64,000 nucleotides of DNA, taken from positions 1-64,000 of the forward strand of contig NZ_JAHTKP010000014.1 in the NCBI RefSeq assembly GCF_019192735.1, read 5' to 3'. The position numbers and the translations under genes are program-made. The stretch is from Kitasatospora aureofaciens. GTDB lineage: Bacteria > Actinomycetota > Actinomycetes > Streptomycetales > Streptomycetaceae. The notes beneath the pieces were generated by a model. The model worked only from the letters and a program-made list of their open reading frames with translations, was not told where the DNA came from and searched no databases. Positions 31,276 through 41,400 of the stretch are shown here, in pieces (position 1 is the stretch's first letter; the number at the start of each line of letters is the position of its first letter).

Positions 31276-31815
31276 TCAGCCCCAGGTGTCGCCCGGGCCC
31301 TTGCTGCCCGGCGCGCGCAGCCGGCCGTAGCCGCGGGCGGGCGCGGCGGGGCCCAGCACCTTGATGCTGCGGACCGTGCCGTGGCCCAGCTCGTGGTTCA
31401 GACGTGCCACCAACTGCCGTGCCAGCCAGCGCAGTTGAGTGGCCCAGGCGGTGGAGTCGCACTGCACGGTGAGCACCGCCGTCTGGTCGTCGTACGACGA
31501 GGGCTGGCAGTGCGCGGCGATGTCGGGGCCGACGATCTGGCTCCATCGGCCCATCACTCCGCCGACCGCGGCCGAGGACTCCCAGCCCCGCTCGGTCAGC
31601 AGCCGGTTCAGCGCCGCGCCCAGCGGGACCGGGTCGCGGCCGTCCGAGCGGGCGCCGCTGCGCAGGCCGTGCCGCTTCGCCTCGCGCTTCTCCCGGACCT
31701 GCTCGCCGCGCTGGCGCGCCTGCGCCCGGGCCGCCCGCAGCGCCGAGCGGGCGAGGTCGGCGCCGGTCAGCTCCGCGCCGCCGGGCGGTGGGGAGGACTC
31801 GGCCGGCTCGCTCAC
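31276..31815 (-). CDS. dciA: DUF721 protein, DciA-type replicative helicase loader
   Basis: 179 residues from GTG 31815 with an excellent AAAGGAGATCGCC site. DUF721 domain in the second half (LNRLLTERGWESSAAVGGVMGRWSQIVGPDIAAHCQP; LTVQCDSTAWATQLRW). DciA is the ancestral loader/operator of the DnaB helicase in bacteria lacking DnaC/DnaI, including mycobacteria (Rv0004, same place between recF and gyrB). A perfect DnaA box lies 22 bases ahead of the start codon. Confidence 0.92.
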   Translation of the reverse strand: MSEPAESSPPPGGAELTGADLARSALRAARAQARQRGEQVREKREAKRHGLRSGARSDGRDPVPLGAALNRLLTERGWESSAAVGGVMGRWSQIVGPDIAAHCQPSSYDDQTAVLTVQCDSTAWATQLRWLARQLVARLNHELGHGTVRSIKVLGPAAPARGYGRLRAPGSKGPGDTWG

Positions 31816-31836
31816 GGCGATCTCCTTTCCCCAGCC

Positions 31837-31845
31837 TGTGGACAA
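31837..31845 (-). promoter_or_regulatory. Perfect DnaA box in the dciA leader
   Basis: TGTGGACAA on the plus strand (TTGTCCACA on the dciA coding strand), in the recF–dciA gap and immediately upstream of the dciA Shine-Dalgarno. Matches the preferred Streptomyces box exactly. Confidence 0.7.
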
Positions 31846-31953
31846 CGGTCGCGGGTGCGCGCCGGTGAACGGTCCAGCGTACGGGAGCGGTCGGACGCCG
31901 GGGATCCGCGGGACGGCGGGGTCCCCGGAGGGACGGTGAGGGAACGGTGGAGG

Positions 31954-33087
31954 TCAGGCGTCGATCCGGCGCACCGCGCCGTCGGCGACCGCGAACCGGG
32001 CGCCGGCCAGCGCCTTCGGCACGTCCTCGGCGACCGCCGCGGTGACCAGGACCTGCTCGCCGTCGGCCACCAGTTCGGCCAGCCGGTCGCGGCGGGCCGC
32101 GTCCAGCTCGGCGAAGACGTCGTCCAGGATCAGCACCGGCTCGCCGCCGTCCGCGCGCAGCAGCTCGTACGAGGCCAGCCGCAGCGCGAGCGCGAACGAC
32201 CAGGACTCGCCGTGGCTGGCGTAGCCCTTGGCGGGCAGCGGGCCGAGCTTGAGCACCAGCTCGTCGCGGTGCGGGCCGACCAGGGTGATTCCGCGCTCGA
32301 CCTCCTGCCGGCGGATCGCCTGGAGGGCCTGGAGCAGCTGCTCCTCGGCCTGCTCGCGGCTGGTCGGCAGCTCACCCTCGAAGGAGCTGCGGTACTCCAG
32401 CGTGGTCTCCCCTCCGCCGGGCGCCAGTTGCCCGTACGCGGCGGTCACCAGCGGCTGCAGGGCGGCCACCAGCTGGATCCGGAAGGCCGTCAACTCGGCT
32501 CCGGAGCGGGCCAGATGACCGTCCCACACCTCCAGGGTGGAGAGGTCGGCGCCCTTGCCGCCGCCGGCCCGGCGGGCCATCGCGGCGGTCTTCAGGAGGG
32601 CGTTGCGCTGCTTCAGCACCCGCTCGTAGTCCTGCCGGACGCCGGCCAGGCGGGGGGCGCGGGCGGTCAGCAGCTCGTCCAGGAAGCGGCGGCGCTCGCC
32701 CGGGTCGCCCTTGACCAGGCTGAGGTCCTCGGGGGCGAACAGCACGGTGCGCAGCAGGCCCAGCACATCGCGCGGGCGGACGTTGTCGGAGCGGTTGATC
32801 CGGGCCCGGTTCGCCTTGCCCGGGGTGAGCTCCAGCTCGATCAGGGTGGACCGGCCGCGGTCCACCACGGAGGTGCGGATCACCGCCCGCTCGGCGCCCA
32901 GCCGGATCAGCGGCGTGTCGGTGGCCACCCGGTGGCTGCCCAGGGTGGCGACGTAGCCGATCGCCTCGACCAGGTTGGTCTTGCCCTGGCCGTTGGGACC
33001 GACGAAGGCCGTCACGCCCGGGTCGAGGGGGACCTCGGCCCGGGCGTACGACCGGAAGTCGGCGAGCGACAGATGCGCGACGTGCAT
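31954..33087 (-). CDS. recF: DNA replication and repair protein RecF
   Basis: 377 residues from ATG 33087. SMC-like ATPase with Walker [14 protein letters not shown], signature-like [15 protein letters not shown] and Walker [12 protein letters not shown], plus the typical N-terminus [19 protein letters not shown]. It loads RecA at gaps with RecO/RecR. 43 bases downstream of gnd and followed by dciA. Confidence 0.97.
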   Translation of the reverse strand: MHVAHLSLADFRSYARAEVPLDPGVTAFVGPNGQGKTNLVEAIGYVATLGSHRVATDTPLIRLGAERAVIRTSVVDRGRSTLIELELTPGKANRARINRSDNVRPRDVLGLLRTVLFAPEDLSLVKGDPGERRRFLDELLTARAPRLAGVRQDYERVLKQRNALLKTAAMARRAGGGKGADLSTLEVWDGHLARSGAELTAFRIQLVAALQPLVTAAYGQLAPGGGETTLEYRSSFEGELPTSREQAEEQLLQALQAIRRQEVERGITLVGPHRDELVLKLGPLPAKGYASHGESWSFALALRLASYELLRADGGEPVLILDDVFAELDAARRDRLAELVADGEQVLVTAAVAEDVPKALAGARFAVADGAVRRIDA

Positions 33088-33130
33088 GGCTGTGGACTGC
33101 GCTCGCCTTCTATGGACCGTGCGGGAGGGG

Positions 33131-34006
33131 CTACTTGGACTCGACCGCGTGGCCGCCGAACTGGTTGCGCAGCGCGGCGATCATCTTCATCTGCGGCGAG
33201 TCGTCCTGGCGGGAGGCGAAGCGGGCGAACAGCGAGGCGGTGATCGCCGGCAGCGGCACGGCGTGGTCGATCGCGGCCTCGACGGTCCAGCGGCCCTCGC
33301 CGGAGTCGGCGGCCCAGCCGCGCAGCTTGGCCAGGTGCTCGTCCTCGTCCAGGGCGCGGACGGCCAGGTCCAGCAGCCAGGAGCGGATGACGGTGCCCTC
33401 CTGCCAACTGCGGAAGACCTCGCGCACGTCGGTGACCTCGGGGGCCGCCTCCAGCAGCTCCCAGCCCTCGGCGAAGGCCTGCATCATCGCGTACTCGATG
33501 CCGTTGTGGACCATCTTCGCGAAGTGGCCGGCGCCGACCGCGCCCGCGTGCACCGAGCCGAACTCGCCCTCGGGCTTGAGTGCGTCGAAGATCGGCTGGA
33601 CGCGCGCGACGTGCTCGGCGTCGCCGCCGTACATCAGGGCGTAGCCGTTCTCCAGGCCCCAGACACCGCCGGAGACGCCGCAGTCGACGAAGCCGATGCC
33701 CTTGGCGGCCAGCGCCTCGGCGTGCTTGATGTCGTCGGTCCAGCGGGAGTTGCCGCCGTCGACCACCACGTCACCGGGGGAGAGCAGCTCGGCGAGCTCG
33801 TCGACGGTCGCCTGGGTGGCGGCACCGGCCGGGACCATCACCCAGACCACGCGCGGACCCTGGAGCTTGGTGACGAGCTCCTGCAGGCTCTCGACGTCGG
33901 AGATGTCCGGGTTGCGGTCGTAGCCGATGACGGTGTGGCCGGCGCGGCGGATCCGCTCGCGCATGTTGCCGCCCATCTTGCCGAGACCGATGAGGCCGAG
34001 CTCCAT
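33131..34006 (-). CDS. gnd: 6-phosphogluconate dehydrogenase (decarboxylating), short form
   Basis: 291 residues from ATG 34006 (AAGGACTTGGTC ahead). Rossmann motif [39 protein letters not shown] and the catalytic-region [18 protein letters not shown]. Short YqeC-type enzymes are tetrameric and often use NAD+. Makes ribulose-5-phosphate in the pentose phosphate pathway. Its insertion between dnaN and recF is a normal Streptomyces feature and has no known replication meaning. Confidence 0.96.
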   Translation of the reverse strand: MELGLIGLGKMGGNMRERIRRAGHTVIGYDRNPDISDVESLQELVTKLQGPRVVWVMVPAGAATQATVDELAELLSPGDVVVDGGNSRWTDDIKHAEALAAKGIGFVDCGVSGGVWGLENGYALMYGGDAEHVARVQPIFDALKPEGEFGSVHAGAVGAGHFAKMVHNGIEYAMMQAFAEGWELLEAAPEVTDVREVFRSWQEGTVIRSWLLDLAVRALDEDEHLAKLRGWAADSGEGRWTVEAAIDHAVPLPAITASLFARFASRQDDSPQMKMIAALRNQFGGHAVESK

Positions 34007-34089
34007 GACCAAGTCCTTACCTGTGGTGACGTGCCTGCCGGCGGCGCCGTTGCCGCACTCCCCGAGCCTACGCGCTGGAGAGACGGAGA

Positions 34090-34116
34090 CTCCCCCGGTC
34101 GGGCCGACCGGGGGAG
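34090..34116 (-). terminator. Hairpin between dnaN and gnd
   Basis: CTCCCCCGGTC (34090–34100) pairs with GACCGGGGGAG (34106–34116), loop GGGCC. Lies downstream of dnaN and upstream of the gnd start, so it could end or attenuate the dnaN transcript. Confidence 0.7.
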
Positions 34117-34164
34117 ACCGTCCACAGGCTGTGGGTACGGCCTGTGGGTATCGCGCGTCCGGTG

Positions 34165-34272
34165 TCAGCCGGAGAGGCGGACCGGCATGCCGAGTCCGGT
34201 GGGGGACGACCCCCACACCCCCGGGATCATGCCGGTCCCGAGGATCAGCCGGAGAGGCGGACCGGCATGATC
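34165..34272. repeat. Duplicated dnaN 3' end with nested inverted repeat
   Basis: A 25-base direct repeat occurs at 34165–34189 and 34245–34269; the second copy is the dnaN 3' end including its stop (codes MPVRLSG then stop). Between them, 34225–34238 (GATCATGCCGGTCC) is the exact inverse of 34259–34272, giving a 14-base stem that covers the last dnaN codons. Confidence 0.88.
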
Positions 34273-35375
34273 AGGTACTGGTACGCCTTGTCCTCCTCGG
34301 CGTCCACCGAGGCCTTGCCGCTGAGGAGGGCGGGCTTGGTCGGGGTGGTGAAGCTCAGCTGGGCGTAGGCGGAGTCGATGGCCTTGAGGCCCTCCTCCAG
34401 GTAGCCCGGGTTGAAGGCGATCGAGATGTCGTCGCCCTCCAGGTCGGCGTCGACCCGCTCGGTGGCCTGGGCGTCGTCGCCCGAGCCGGCCTCCAGGGTC
34501 AGCACGCCCTGCTCGAAGTTGAGCCGGACCGGGGTGTTGCGCTCGGCGACCAGCGAGACGCGCTTGAGCGCCTCCAGGAACGGCTGGGTCTGGATCGCGG
34601 CGACGGCGCTGAACTCGGTCGGGAAGAGGCTGCGGAACTTGGGGAACTCGCCCTCCAGCAGCCGGGTGGTGGTGCGGCGGCCGGCGCCCTCGAAGCCGAT
34701 CAGGCCCTCGCCCGCGCCGCCCGAGGAGAGCGCGATGGAGACGTTGTCGCCGCTGCCCAGGGACTTGGCGATGTCCTGCAGGGTCTTGGCGGGCACCAGG
34801 GCGACGGCGGAGATGTCCGACTGCTCGGGCTTCCACAGCAGCTCGCGGACGGCGAAGCGGTAGCGGTCGGTGGCGGCCAGGGTGATCCGGTCGCCCTCGA
34901 TCTCCACCCGGACACCGGTGAGCACCGGGAGGGTGTCGTCGCGGCCGGCGGCCACGGCGGCCTGGCTGACCGCGGAGGCGAAGACGTCGCCGGAGACGGT
35001 GCCGGTCGCGGTCGGCATCTGGGGCAGCGCCGGGTACTCGTCCACCGGGAGGGTGGGGAGGGTGAACCGGGAGCTGCCGCAGACCACGCTGACCCGCTGG
35101 CCGTCGGTGGAGATCTCCACAGGCCTGTTGGGAAGGTTCCGCGAGATGTCGTTCAGCAGCCGGCCGGAGACCAGGACGGTGCCGGCCTCCTCGATGTCGG
35201 CCTCCAGCTCGACCCGGGCCGAGACCTCGTAGTCGAAGCCGGACAGGGCCAGGCTGCCGTCCTGTGCCGTCAGCAGCAGGCCGGCCAGCACCGGCACCGG
35301 CGGCCGTGCCGGGAGGCTGCGGGCAGCCCAGGCCACCGCCTCCGCGAGGACGTCACGCTCCACCCGGAACTTCAC
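34245..35375 (-). CDS. dnaN: DNA polymerase III beta sliding clamp
   Basis: 376 residues, GTG start after GGAGGCGGTTACCG. Three clamp-fold domains of about 120 residues each; starts MKFRVERDVLAEAVAWAARSLPARPPVPVLAGLLL and ends YLIMPVRLSG, the conserved C-terminus. The dimeric ring tethers the replicase to DNA. Divided from dnaA by oriC, same strand as dnaA. Confidence 0.98.
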   Translation of the reverse strand: MKFRVERDVLAEAVAWAARSLPARPPVPVLAGLLLTAQDGSLALSGFDYEVSARVELEADIEEAGTVLVSGRLLNDISRNLPNRPVEISTDGQRVSVVCGSSRFTLPTLPVDEYPALPQMPTATGTVSGDVFASAVSQAAVAAGRDDTLPVLTGVRVEIEGDRITLAATDRYRFAVRELLWKPEQSDISAVALVPAKTLQDIAKSLGSGDNVSIALSSGGAGEGLIGFEGAGRRTTTRLLEGEFPKFRSLFPTEFSAVAAIQTQPFLEALKRVSLVAERNTPVRLNFEQGVLTLEAGSGDDAQATERVDADLEGDDISIAFNPGYLEEGLKAIDSAYAQLSFTTPTKPALLSGKASVDAEEDKAYQYLIMPVRLSG

Positions 35376-36326
35376 CGGTAACCGCCTCCTGGATCGAGCG
35401 CTCCCGCTCGCACTCTGGTTCGTCTGATCTTGATCGTCGGTTGGGCTGTCCGCCGAGCGCTACCACTCCGCTTCCAGTCGCAGAGGACAGTCTGACGTAC
35501 TCCGCCGACAGACGGGGCAGACGGGCGGAAGCAACCCGAACAGATGTCGGGGATCCGTTGTCCACAGATTTCGAGCCCACCTGCCTTGAAACGCATCGAT
35601 GGGTCTAACTGTGTAGTGGTAGTAGTAGGGCCTGTGGAAACCGTGGATAACCCCGTTTCCGCAGGTCAGCGCCCAAGTTTTGTCCACAGCGCGTGTGGAC
35701 GGCGGCTGTGGACGGACAGGCCTCGCTGTGGACGGCGGAGCGTTACCCACAGGGCACGCTGGGTATCCACAGGTTTTCCCCAGCGCTGTCCCCAGATCCG
35801 GGCCCGGTTATCCACGGGCGCCGGTCAACTTTTCGTGACGCCTTTCACACCAGGGCATGAACGCGGGCCCAAGCTTGTCGAACTGTGGACGTCACTGTGG
35901 ACAACCTGGGGATAACCGGCCCGAGCCTGGGGACAAGCGGTGGATAACCCGGACGGCCTACTGGCGACCCCTCAATTGTCCACACCCTGTGGATAACTGT
36001 TGTGCACAAGTCCACAGGCACTTGACCTGCGCGGAAGAGCGTAGCGGCGAGCCGCCTGTGGAGGAATTCTGGATAACTCCGGACTCTCCACTCTGTGGAC
36101 GGTGGAGAAAGCCCCTCACCTGGGGATAACCGCCTGGCGCGACCCCGGTTTTCGAATCACCGGTCAGATGTTCGGCGCGGGCTGTGGACTGGTGGAGCGT
36201 CCGTCGACGCATCTCTGCCCCGCCCGGGCGCGCCACACACCTGTGGATGTGCCAAAAGGGCGCCAGGATCGCTCCTGACGCCCTCGGCGCGCTGCCCGGC
36301 AGCCGTCCCCAACGGCCGTGGAAGGA
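35376..36326. other. Chromosomal replication origin oriC
   Basis: 951 bases between dnaN and dnaA with no gene. Exact 9-mer DnaA boxes: 35558–35566, 35680–35688, 35976–35984 (TTGTCCACA), 35896–35904 (TGTGGACAA), 35988–35996 (TGTGGATAA). One-mismatch boxes include 35642–35650, 35743–35751, 35763–35771, 35808–35816, 35907–35915, 35928–35936, 35939–35947 and 36121–36129. Several TGTGGACGG elements (35694, 35707, 35727, 36094) match at 7 of 9. Two dense groups (35.64–35.82 and 35.88–36.02 kb) in both orientations are typical of Streptomyces oriC. No clear AT-rich unwinding element stands out; 35605–35630 is the least GC-rich part. Confidence 0.97.
36257..36284 (-). terminator. Intrinsic terminator of dnaA
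   Basis: Stem 36257–36268 with 36273–36284 (one mismatch), loop TCGC; on the minus strand the stem is followed by TTTTGG, a canonical intrinsic terminator. Lies 43 bases past the dnaA stop, at the edge of oriC. Confidence 0.88.
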
Positions 36327-38165
36327 CTAGCTCTTGATGCGGTTGGTCAGCTCGGTGACCTGGTTGTAGATCGACCGTCGCTCGGCCATCAGCGAGCGGA
36401 TCTTGCGGTCCGCGTGCATCACCGTGGTGTGGTCCCGGCCGCCGAACTGCGCGCCGATCTTCGGCAGCGACAGATCGGTGAGCTCCCGGCACAGGTACAT
36501 CGCGATCTGGCGGGCCGTCACCAGCACGCGGCTGCGCGACGATCCGCAGAGGTCGTCCACGCCCAGCCCGAAGTACGCGGCGGTCTGCTGCATGATGACC
36601 TGCGCGGTGATCTCGGGACCGGCGTCCTCGTCCCCGCCCGGGATCAGGTCCTTGAGGACGATGCCGGCCAACTCCAGGTCCACCGGCGCCCGGTTGAGGT
36701 TGGCGAAGGCGGTGACCCGGATCAGGGCGCCCTCCAACTCCCGGATGTTGCGGGTGATCCGGGACGCGATGAACTCCAACACGTCGGCCGGGGCGTTGAG
36801 TTGCTCCTGGATCGCCTTCTTGCGGAGGATCGCGATCCGGGTCTCCAGCTCCGGCGGGGTGACGTCGGTGATCAGGCCCCACTCGAAGCGGTTGCGCAGC
36901 CGGTCCTCCAGCGTGGTCAGCAGCTTGGGCGGCCGGTCCGACGAGAGGACGATCTGCTTGTTCGCATTGTGCAGGGTGTTGAAGGTGTGGAAGAACTCCT
37001 CCTGCGTGGACTCCTTGCTCGCGAGGAACTGCACGTCGTCCACGAGCAGGATGTCCATGTCCCGGTAGCGCTTGCGGAAGGTGTCCGCCTTGCCGTCCCG
37101 GATCGAGTTGATGAACTCGTTGGTGAACTCCTCCGAGGACACGTAGCGCACCCGGGTGCCCGGGAAGAGACTGCGCGAGTAGTGCCCGATGGCGTGCAGC
37201 AGGTGGGTCTTGCCCAGCCCGGACTCGCCGTAGATGAAGAGCGGGTTGTACGCCTTGGCCGGGGCCTCGGCGACCGCCACCGCCGCCGCGTGCGCGAAGC
37301 GGTTGCTCGCACCGATGACGAACGTGTCGAAGAGGTATTTGGGGTTCAGTCGGGCGGCCGGCTCGTCCTTGCGCGAGCCGCCGGCCGGGGGAGCGCCGGG
37401 CGGGGCGGGTACGCCGGGGACGGCGGGGCGCTCGGTGGCGCGCTCCGGCGCGGGCTTGTCGGCGGGCCGCCCGCCGACGGGGCGGGAGCCGGGGGAGCGG
37501 CGGCCGGCACCGCCACGCGGCTGCTCGCCGGGGCCGGGGCCGTACGCGCCGCCGAAGAGGTCGCCCTGGGTGGTCGAGGGCGGCCCGCCGGGAAGGGGGC
37601 GCGGCGCCTGCCGGGGGGCGGGCTCGTCGGGCTCGCGGTAGGGGGCCTGGGGCTCCGGGTAACCGCCGTGGTCCTGGTAGCCGCTCTGGTCCTGGTAGCC
37701 CTGCCACGGCTGCGCCGCCGGACCGCCGTAGGGCGCGGGGCGCTGCTCGTAGCCGCCGGTGTCGTACCGGGGGCGCTCGTAGTCCTGCTCGTACGGCTGC
37801 TGGTAGCCCTGGCCGCCGTAGCCGCCGGTGTCCTCGCCGGCCGGGCCCGGGTAGGGCTCGGCGGGGGCCGGTGCGGCGGGCGCGGGGGTGGTGGGGACAG
37901 CGTTGGCGTCGACCATCACGGCGATCCGGACCGGACGGCTGAGCTCGCGGCTGAGGGCCTCGGTCAGCTGCGGCAGCAGCCGGCCCTCCAGCACCTGCTT
38001 GGCCCGCTCGTTGGGGGTCGCCAGCAGGGCGGTGTCGTGCATCATCCACATCGGCTGGGTGCGCTGCACCCACTGCTTGTCCATCTCCCCGACGTCCGGG
38101 TCGCTGACCAGCCGCTCGACGACCCTCGCCCAGACCGGGACGAGGTCGCTGTTGACATCAGCCAC
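36327..38165 (-). CDS. dnaA: Chromosomal replication initiator DnaA
   Basis: 612 residues, GTG start at 38165. Domain I (1–85, [13 protein letters not shown]), a very long Pro/Gly/Tyr/Gln-rich domain II (about 95–270), AAA+ domain III with Walker [10 protein letters not shown] and Walker [10 protein letters not shown], and DNA-binding domain IV with [15 protein letters not shown]. The long domain II is characteristic of Streptomyces and relatives. Two perfect DnaA boxes lie in the upstream region (38321, 38348), consistent with autoregulation. Confidence 0.98.
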   Translation of the reverse strand: MADVNSDLVPVWARVVERLVSDPDVGEMDKQWVQRTQPMWMMHDTALLATPNERAKQVLEGRLLPQLTEALSRELSRPVRIAVMVDANAVPTTPAPAAPAPAEPYPGPAGEDTGGYGGQGYQQPYEQDYERPRYDTGGYEQRPAPYGGPAAQPWQGYQDQSGYQDHGGYPEPQAPYREPDEPAPRQAPRPLPGGPPSTTQGDLFGGAYGPGPGEQPRGGAGRRSPGSRPVGGRPADKPAPERATERPAVPGVPAPPGAPPAGGSRKDEPAARLNPKYLFDTFVIGASNRFAHAAAVAVAEAPAKAYNPLFIYGESGLGKTHLLHAIGHYSRSLFPGTRVRYVSSEEFTNEFINSIRDGKADTFRKRYRDMDILLVDDVQFLASKESTQEEFFHTFNTLHNANKQIVLSSDRPPKLLTTLEDRLRNRFEWGLITDVTPPELETRIAILRKKAIQEQLNAPADVLEFIASRITRNIRELEGALIRVTAFANLNRAPVDLELAGIVLKDLIPGGDEDAGPEITAQVIMQQTAAYFGLGVDDLCGSSRSRVLVTARQIAMYLCRELTDLSLPKIGAQFGGRDHTTVMHADRKIRSLMAERRSIYNQVTELTNRIKS

Positions 38166-38635
38166 TGGTGCACGCTTTCTCGGTTCCCCGCGGCTCCAGC
38201 AGGGGGTGGTGGATCAAGAGACTGTGGATCGGCGGGTCCGCCTCCGGGGGACCCGACCACGAAGAACAAACCAGACAAGTCCTGCAACGGTAGTCAGCGA
38301 ACAGAGCCGGATCAAGTCGTTGTCCACAGGCTGTGGGCGAAGGGGGTGTGGACAACCCCAGAGTGGCACCGGCGCGCGGCCGGGCAAAGCGGCTGGTTTG
38401 ACCCTCGTGCCCCGTCCCGCGTACCGTAACCAGGTCGAGTTGTCGATGGCCGCTGCCGCATGTCCGCGGGTCCACCCGCTCCATAAGGCGCGCAGCACGG
38501 GCGCCGTGGATTGCCTGAAACCCCAGCCGAACTGGGGCGATGGGCCGGATTTCCGTATCAGGGGAGATCACGCGGACGCACGGTGACGGCCAAGCGACTC
38601 CTCGTCATCCTACGATTCACCTCAGGAGCCCCCGA
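38166..38635. promoter_or_regulatory. Divergent dnaA / rpmH promoter region with paired DnaA boxes
   Basis: 470 bases with no gene. Perfect boxes TTGTCCACA at 38321–38329 and TGTGGACAA at 38348–38356 face each other, 156–183 bases upstream of dnaA. Autorepression of dnaA through promoter DnaA boxes is established in S. lividans. A small hairpin (CCCCAG at 38521–38526, CTGGGG at 38532–38537) lies on the rpmH side. AGGAG at 38623–38627 is the rpmH ribosome binding site. Confidence 0.8.
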
Positions 38636-38773
38636 GTGAGCAAGCGCACCTTCCAGCCGAACAACCGTCGTCGCGCGAAGACCCACGGCTTCCGGCTGCG
38701 TATGCGTACCCGCGCCGGCCGCGCCATCCTGGCCGCCCGCCGTGGCAAGGGCCGCGCCAGCCTGTCCGCCTGA
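38636..38773 (+). CDS. rpmH: Ribosomal protein bL34
   Basis: 45 residues from GTG 38636, the usual size, with the family core [19 protein letters not shown] and a very basic composition. It is part of the 50S subunit. The longer in-frame extension upstream lacks a ribosome binding site and conservation. First gene of rpmH–rnpA–yidD–yidC–jag. Confidence 0.98.
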   Translation: MSKRTFQPNNRRRAKTHGFRLRMRTRAGRAILAARRGKGRASLSA

Positions 38774-38791
38774 TCCGCGCCAGAGTCTGTT

Positions 38792-39220
38792 GTGCTGCCC
38801 TCCGAGAATCGGCTGCGGCGGCGCCAGGACTTCGCGACCGCGGTGAAACGCGGTCGCCGGGCCGGCCGGCCCCTGTTGGTCGTCCATCTCAGTAGAGACG
38901 GTGACCCCAAGGGCCAGACCGACCGGACCAGCGACTCCCGCCCGCACGTCGCCGAGGGGACTCCTTCGGCGCGTGCGGGTTTCGTCGTGAGCAAGGCCGT
39001 CGGCCCGGCGGTCGTTCGCAACCTGGTCAAGCGCCGGTTGCGCCACCTCGTTCGTGATCGTCTGTCCAGGCTGCCCGCCGGTAGCCTGATAGTGGTGCGT
39101 GCGCTGCCCCAGGCCGCGTCCGCCTCGTACCAGGACCTCGAACGTGACCTGGACGCGGCGCTCAAGCGGCTGCTGAAGGCAGAGCCCGCCGCGACGGCGC
39201 CGACGGGAGCAGGGCGATGA
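38792..39220 (+). CDS. rnpA: Ribonuclease P protein component
   Basis: 142 residues from GTG 38792, 18 bases after rpmH. Contains the RNR signature ([18 protein letters not shown], about 79–96) and an LPxxxxLRRRxDF-like start ([17 protein letters not shown]). Binds the catalytic RNA for 5' tRNA maturation. A 30-residue insertion with Asp/Thr/Ser-rich sequence (about 35–60) is seen in many streptomycetes. Confidence 0.97.
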   Translation: MLPSENRLRRRQDFATAVKRGRRAGRPLLVVHLSRDGDPKGQTDRTSDSRPHVAEGTPSARAGFVVSKAVGPAVVRNLVKRRLRHLVRDRLSRLPAGSLIVVRALPQAASASYQDLERDLDAALKRLLKAEPAATAPTGAGR

Positions 39221-39588
39221 AGTACCTGCTGATGGGTTTGATCAGGGTCTACCAGTGGACGATCAGCCCACTACTCGGTCCGGTCTGCCGCTATTACCCC
39301 TCCTGCTCGCACTACGGCTACGAGGCCGTGAAGGTGCACGGGGCGGTCAAGGGCGGCGGCCTGACCGTGTGGCGCATCCTGCGCTGCAATCCGTGGACGC
39401 CCGGCGGGGTCGATCATGTCCCGCCTCGCAAGCATCCGGTGTGGCACCGCCGGCTGCGTGACTGGCTGAGCCGCCGGTCCGCCGCCGGAGCGCCGGTGAC
39501 CCCCACCCCCGCCGGTCCGGACCCCGAGGGCCCGGCGACCATTGGCCCCGAGCGGCCAATCCATATGTCCAAGGAGCCTGACCGGTGA
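39217..39588 (+). CDS. yidD: Membrane protein insertion efficiency factor YidD
   Basis: 123 residues, ATG overlapping the rnpA stop (ATGA). Conserved core [31 protein letters not shown] with the paired cysteines, then [17 protein letters not shown]. The Pro-rich tail is longer than in E. coli. Helps YidC-dependent insertion. Translationally coupled to yidC. Confidence 0.96.
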   Translation: MKYLLMGLIRVYQWTISPLLGPVCRYYPSCSHYGYEAVKVHGAVKGGGLTVWRILRCNPWTPGGVDHVPPRKHPVWHRRLRDWLSRRSAAGAPVTPTPAGPDPEGPATIGPERPIHMSKEPDR

Positions 39589-40748
39589 CCTTCTCCTTCC
39601 TGAACCCCCTGTACACAGCGGTGTCCTGGATCATCGTCCAGTTCCACTCGCTGTACAGCCACATCTTCAACCCGGACGGTGGCTGGGCCTGGGGTCTGGC
39701 CATCGCCTCGATGGTGGTCGTCATCCGGATCTGCCTGATCCCGCTCTTCGTGAAGCAGATCAAGGCGACCCGGGCCATGCAGGCGATCCAGCCGAAGATG
39801 AAGGCCATCCAGGAGCGCTACAAGAACGACCGGCAGCGCCAGTCCGAAGAGATGATGAAGCTGTACAAGGAGGCGGGTACCAACCCGTTCTCCAGCTGCC
39901 TTCCCATCATCGTGCAGGCGCCGTTCTTCACCGCTCTCTACGGAGTGCTCGCCAAGGTCGCCAAGAGCCAGCAGATCGGCGTCATCCACGGCGACCTGCT
40001 GGTGAGCGCCGGCAAGGCGCACATCTTCGGTGCCCCGCTCTCCGCGACGTTCCTGAGCAGCAGCGAGACCAGCGTCAAGATCGTCACCGCGGTGATGATC
40101 ATCATGATGTCGCTGTCGCAGTTCATCACCCAGCGCCAGCTGATGACCAAGAACGTCGACCTCACGGTGAAGACGCCGTTCATGCAGCAGCAGAAGATGC
40201 TGATGTACGTCTTCCCGGTCATGTTCGCCGTGATGGGCATCAACTTTCCGGTCGGTGTGCTCGTCTACTGGCTGACCACCAACGTCTGGTCGATGGGCCA
40301 GCAGCTGATCGTCATCCGCAACAACCCGACGCCGGGCAGCAAGGCCTGGGACGAGCGTCAGGCCCGGCTGAAGAAGGCCGGCCGGCTGAACCCGGACGGC
40401 ACCGTGATCAAGGGCGCGCTGTGGGGCCTGCTGCCCCCGAAGAAGGCGGCGATCGACGCGGCCGCGGCGGCCGTGGTCGAGGAGTCGGTGCAGGCGCGTC
40501 GCCAGCAGCCCCGCAAGCAGACCAAGGCCCAGCGCCAGAGCGGCGGGCAGACCGCGAGCCTGACCAAGGATGCCCCGGAGGAGGAGCCCGCGGAGGCCGT
40601 GTCGGCCGACGCCGGCAGTGCCAAGCCGGCCGCCGCCAAGCAGAGCGCGGCCAAGCCCGGGGGCACCAAGCCCGGTACCGTCCGGCAGCAGGGCGCCCGG
40701 CAGCAGCCGAAGCGCGGTGGCGGCCAGCGGCCGAAGAAGAAGTCCTGA
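39585..40748 (+). CDS. yidC: Membrane protein insertase YidC
   Basis: 387 residues, GTG start overlapping the yidD stop. Five-helix insertase core (about 30–240): conserved segments [40 protein letters not shown] and [19 protein letters not shown]. It lacks the large E. coli periplasmic domain. The cytoplasmic tail (about 260–387) is Lys/Ala/Pro/Gln-rich, as in many actinobacteria where it can bind ribosomes. Confidence 0.97.
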   Translation: MTFSFLNPLYTAVSWIIVQFHSLYSHIFNPDGGWAWGLAIASMVVVIRICLIPLFVKQIKATRAMQAIQPKMKAIQERYKNDRQRQSEEMMKLYKEAGTNPFSSCLPIIVQAPFFTALYGVLAKVAKSQQIGVIHGDLLVSAGKAHIFGAPLSATFLSSSETSVKIVTAVMIIMMSLSQFITQRQLMTKNVDLTVKTPFMQQQKMLMYVFPVMFAVMGINFPVGVLVYWLTTNVWSMGQQLIVIRNNPTPGSKAWDERQARLKKAGRLNPDGTVIKGALWGLLPPKKAAIDAAAAAVVEESVQARRQQPRKQTKAQRQSGGQTASLTKDAPEEEPAEAVSADAGSAKPAAAKQSAAKPGGTKPGTVRQQGARQQPKRGGGQRPKKKS

Positions 40749-40814
40749 CGAGGTTCGCGCAGAGCTTCGTTCCCGGCCCACCAACCTGGGCCTCATCTCC
40801 GAAGGAGTCCATCA

Positions 40815-41345
40815 GTGACGGAAGGCACCACCTCCGCCGTCGAGGCCGAGGCCGCCGCCAGCGCCGACGAGAGCCTCGTCGCCCGCCTGGAGCAGGAGGG
40901 CGACATCGCGGCGGACTACCTGGAGGGTCTGCTCGACATCGCCGACCTCGACGGTGACATCGACATGGACGTCGAGGGCGACCGCGCCCTGGTCTCCATC
41001 GTCAGCGACGGAAACGACCGCGCGCTGCAGCGCCTGGTCGGCCAGGACGGCGAGGTGCTGGAGGCACTGCAGGAGCTGACCCGGTTGGCTGTCCACCGGG
41101 AGACCGGCGAGCGCAGCCGCCTCATGCTGGACATTGCCGGCTTCCGGGCCCGCAAGCGCGAGGAGCTGGCCGCGCTCGGCGCCAAGGCCGCGGAGCAGGC
41201 GAAGCGTACCGGCGAGCAGATCAAGCTGCGGCCGATGACGCCCTTCGAGCGCAAGGTGGTCCACGACGCGGTCGCCGCGGCCGGTCTGCGCAGCGAGTCG
41301 GAGGGCGAAGAGCCCCAGCGGTGTGTGGTCGTGCTGCCGGCCTGA
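40815..41345 (+). CDS. jag: KH/R3H-domain RNA-binding protein Jag (KhpB)
   Basis: 176 residues, GTG start after AAGGAGTCCATCA. KH-like domain at about 20–95 (VSDGNDRALQRLVGQDGEVLEALQEL) and a C-terminal R3H domain (RPMTPFERKVVHDAVAAAGL, then GEEPQRCVVV). An RNA-binding partner of the YidC operon; in Gram-positives KhpB affects cell elongation and division. The acidic N-terminus (Glu/Ala-rich) replaces the Jag-N domain. Confidence 0.95.
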   Translation: MTEGTTSAVEAEAAASADESLVARLEQEGDIAADYLEGLLDIADLDGDIDMDVEGDRALVSIVSDGNDRALQRLVGQDGEVLEALQELTRLAVHRETGERSRLMLDIAGFRARKREELAALGAKAAEQAKRTGEQIKLRPMTPFERKVVHDAVAAAGLRSESEGEEPQRCVVVLPA

Positions 41346-41400
41346 GGTCAGACTGGTCGATGACCGGCCGCTCCGGCGGTCGGCGGGCTTCACAGGACGC

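Noticed and set aside
35376..36326. Small open frames inside oriC (about 70–120 codons)
   Set aside because: They run through DnaA boxes, lack ribosome sites, and have no recognisable similarity.
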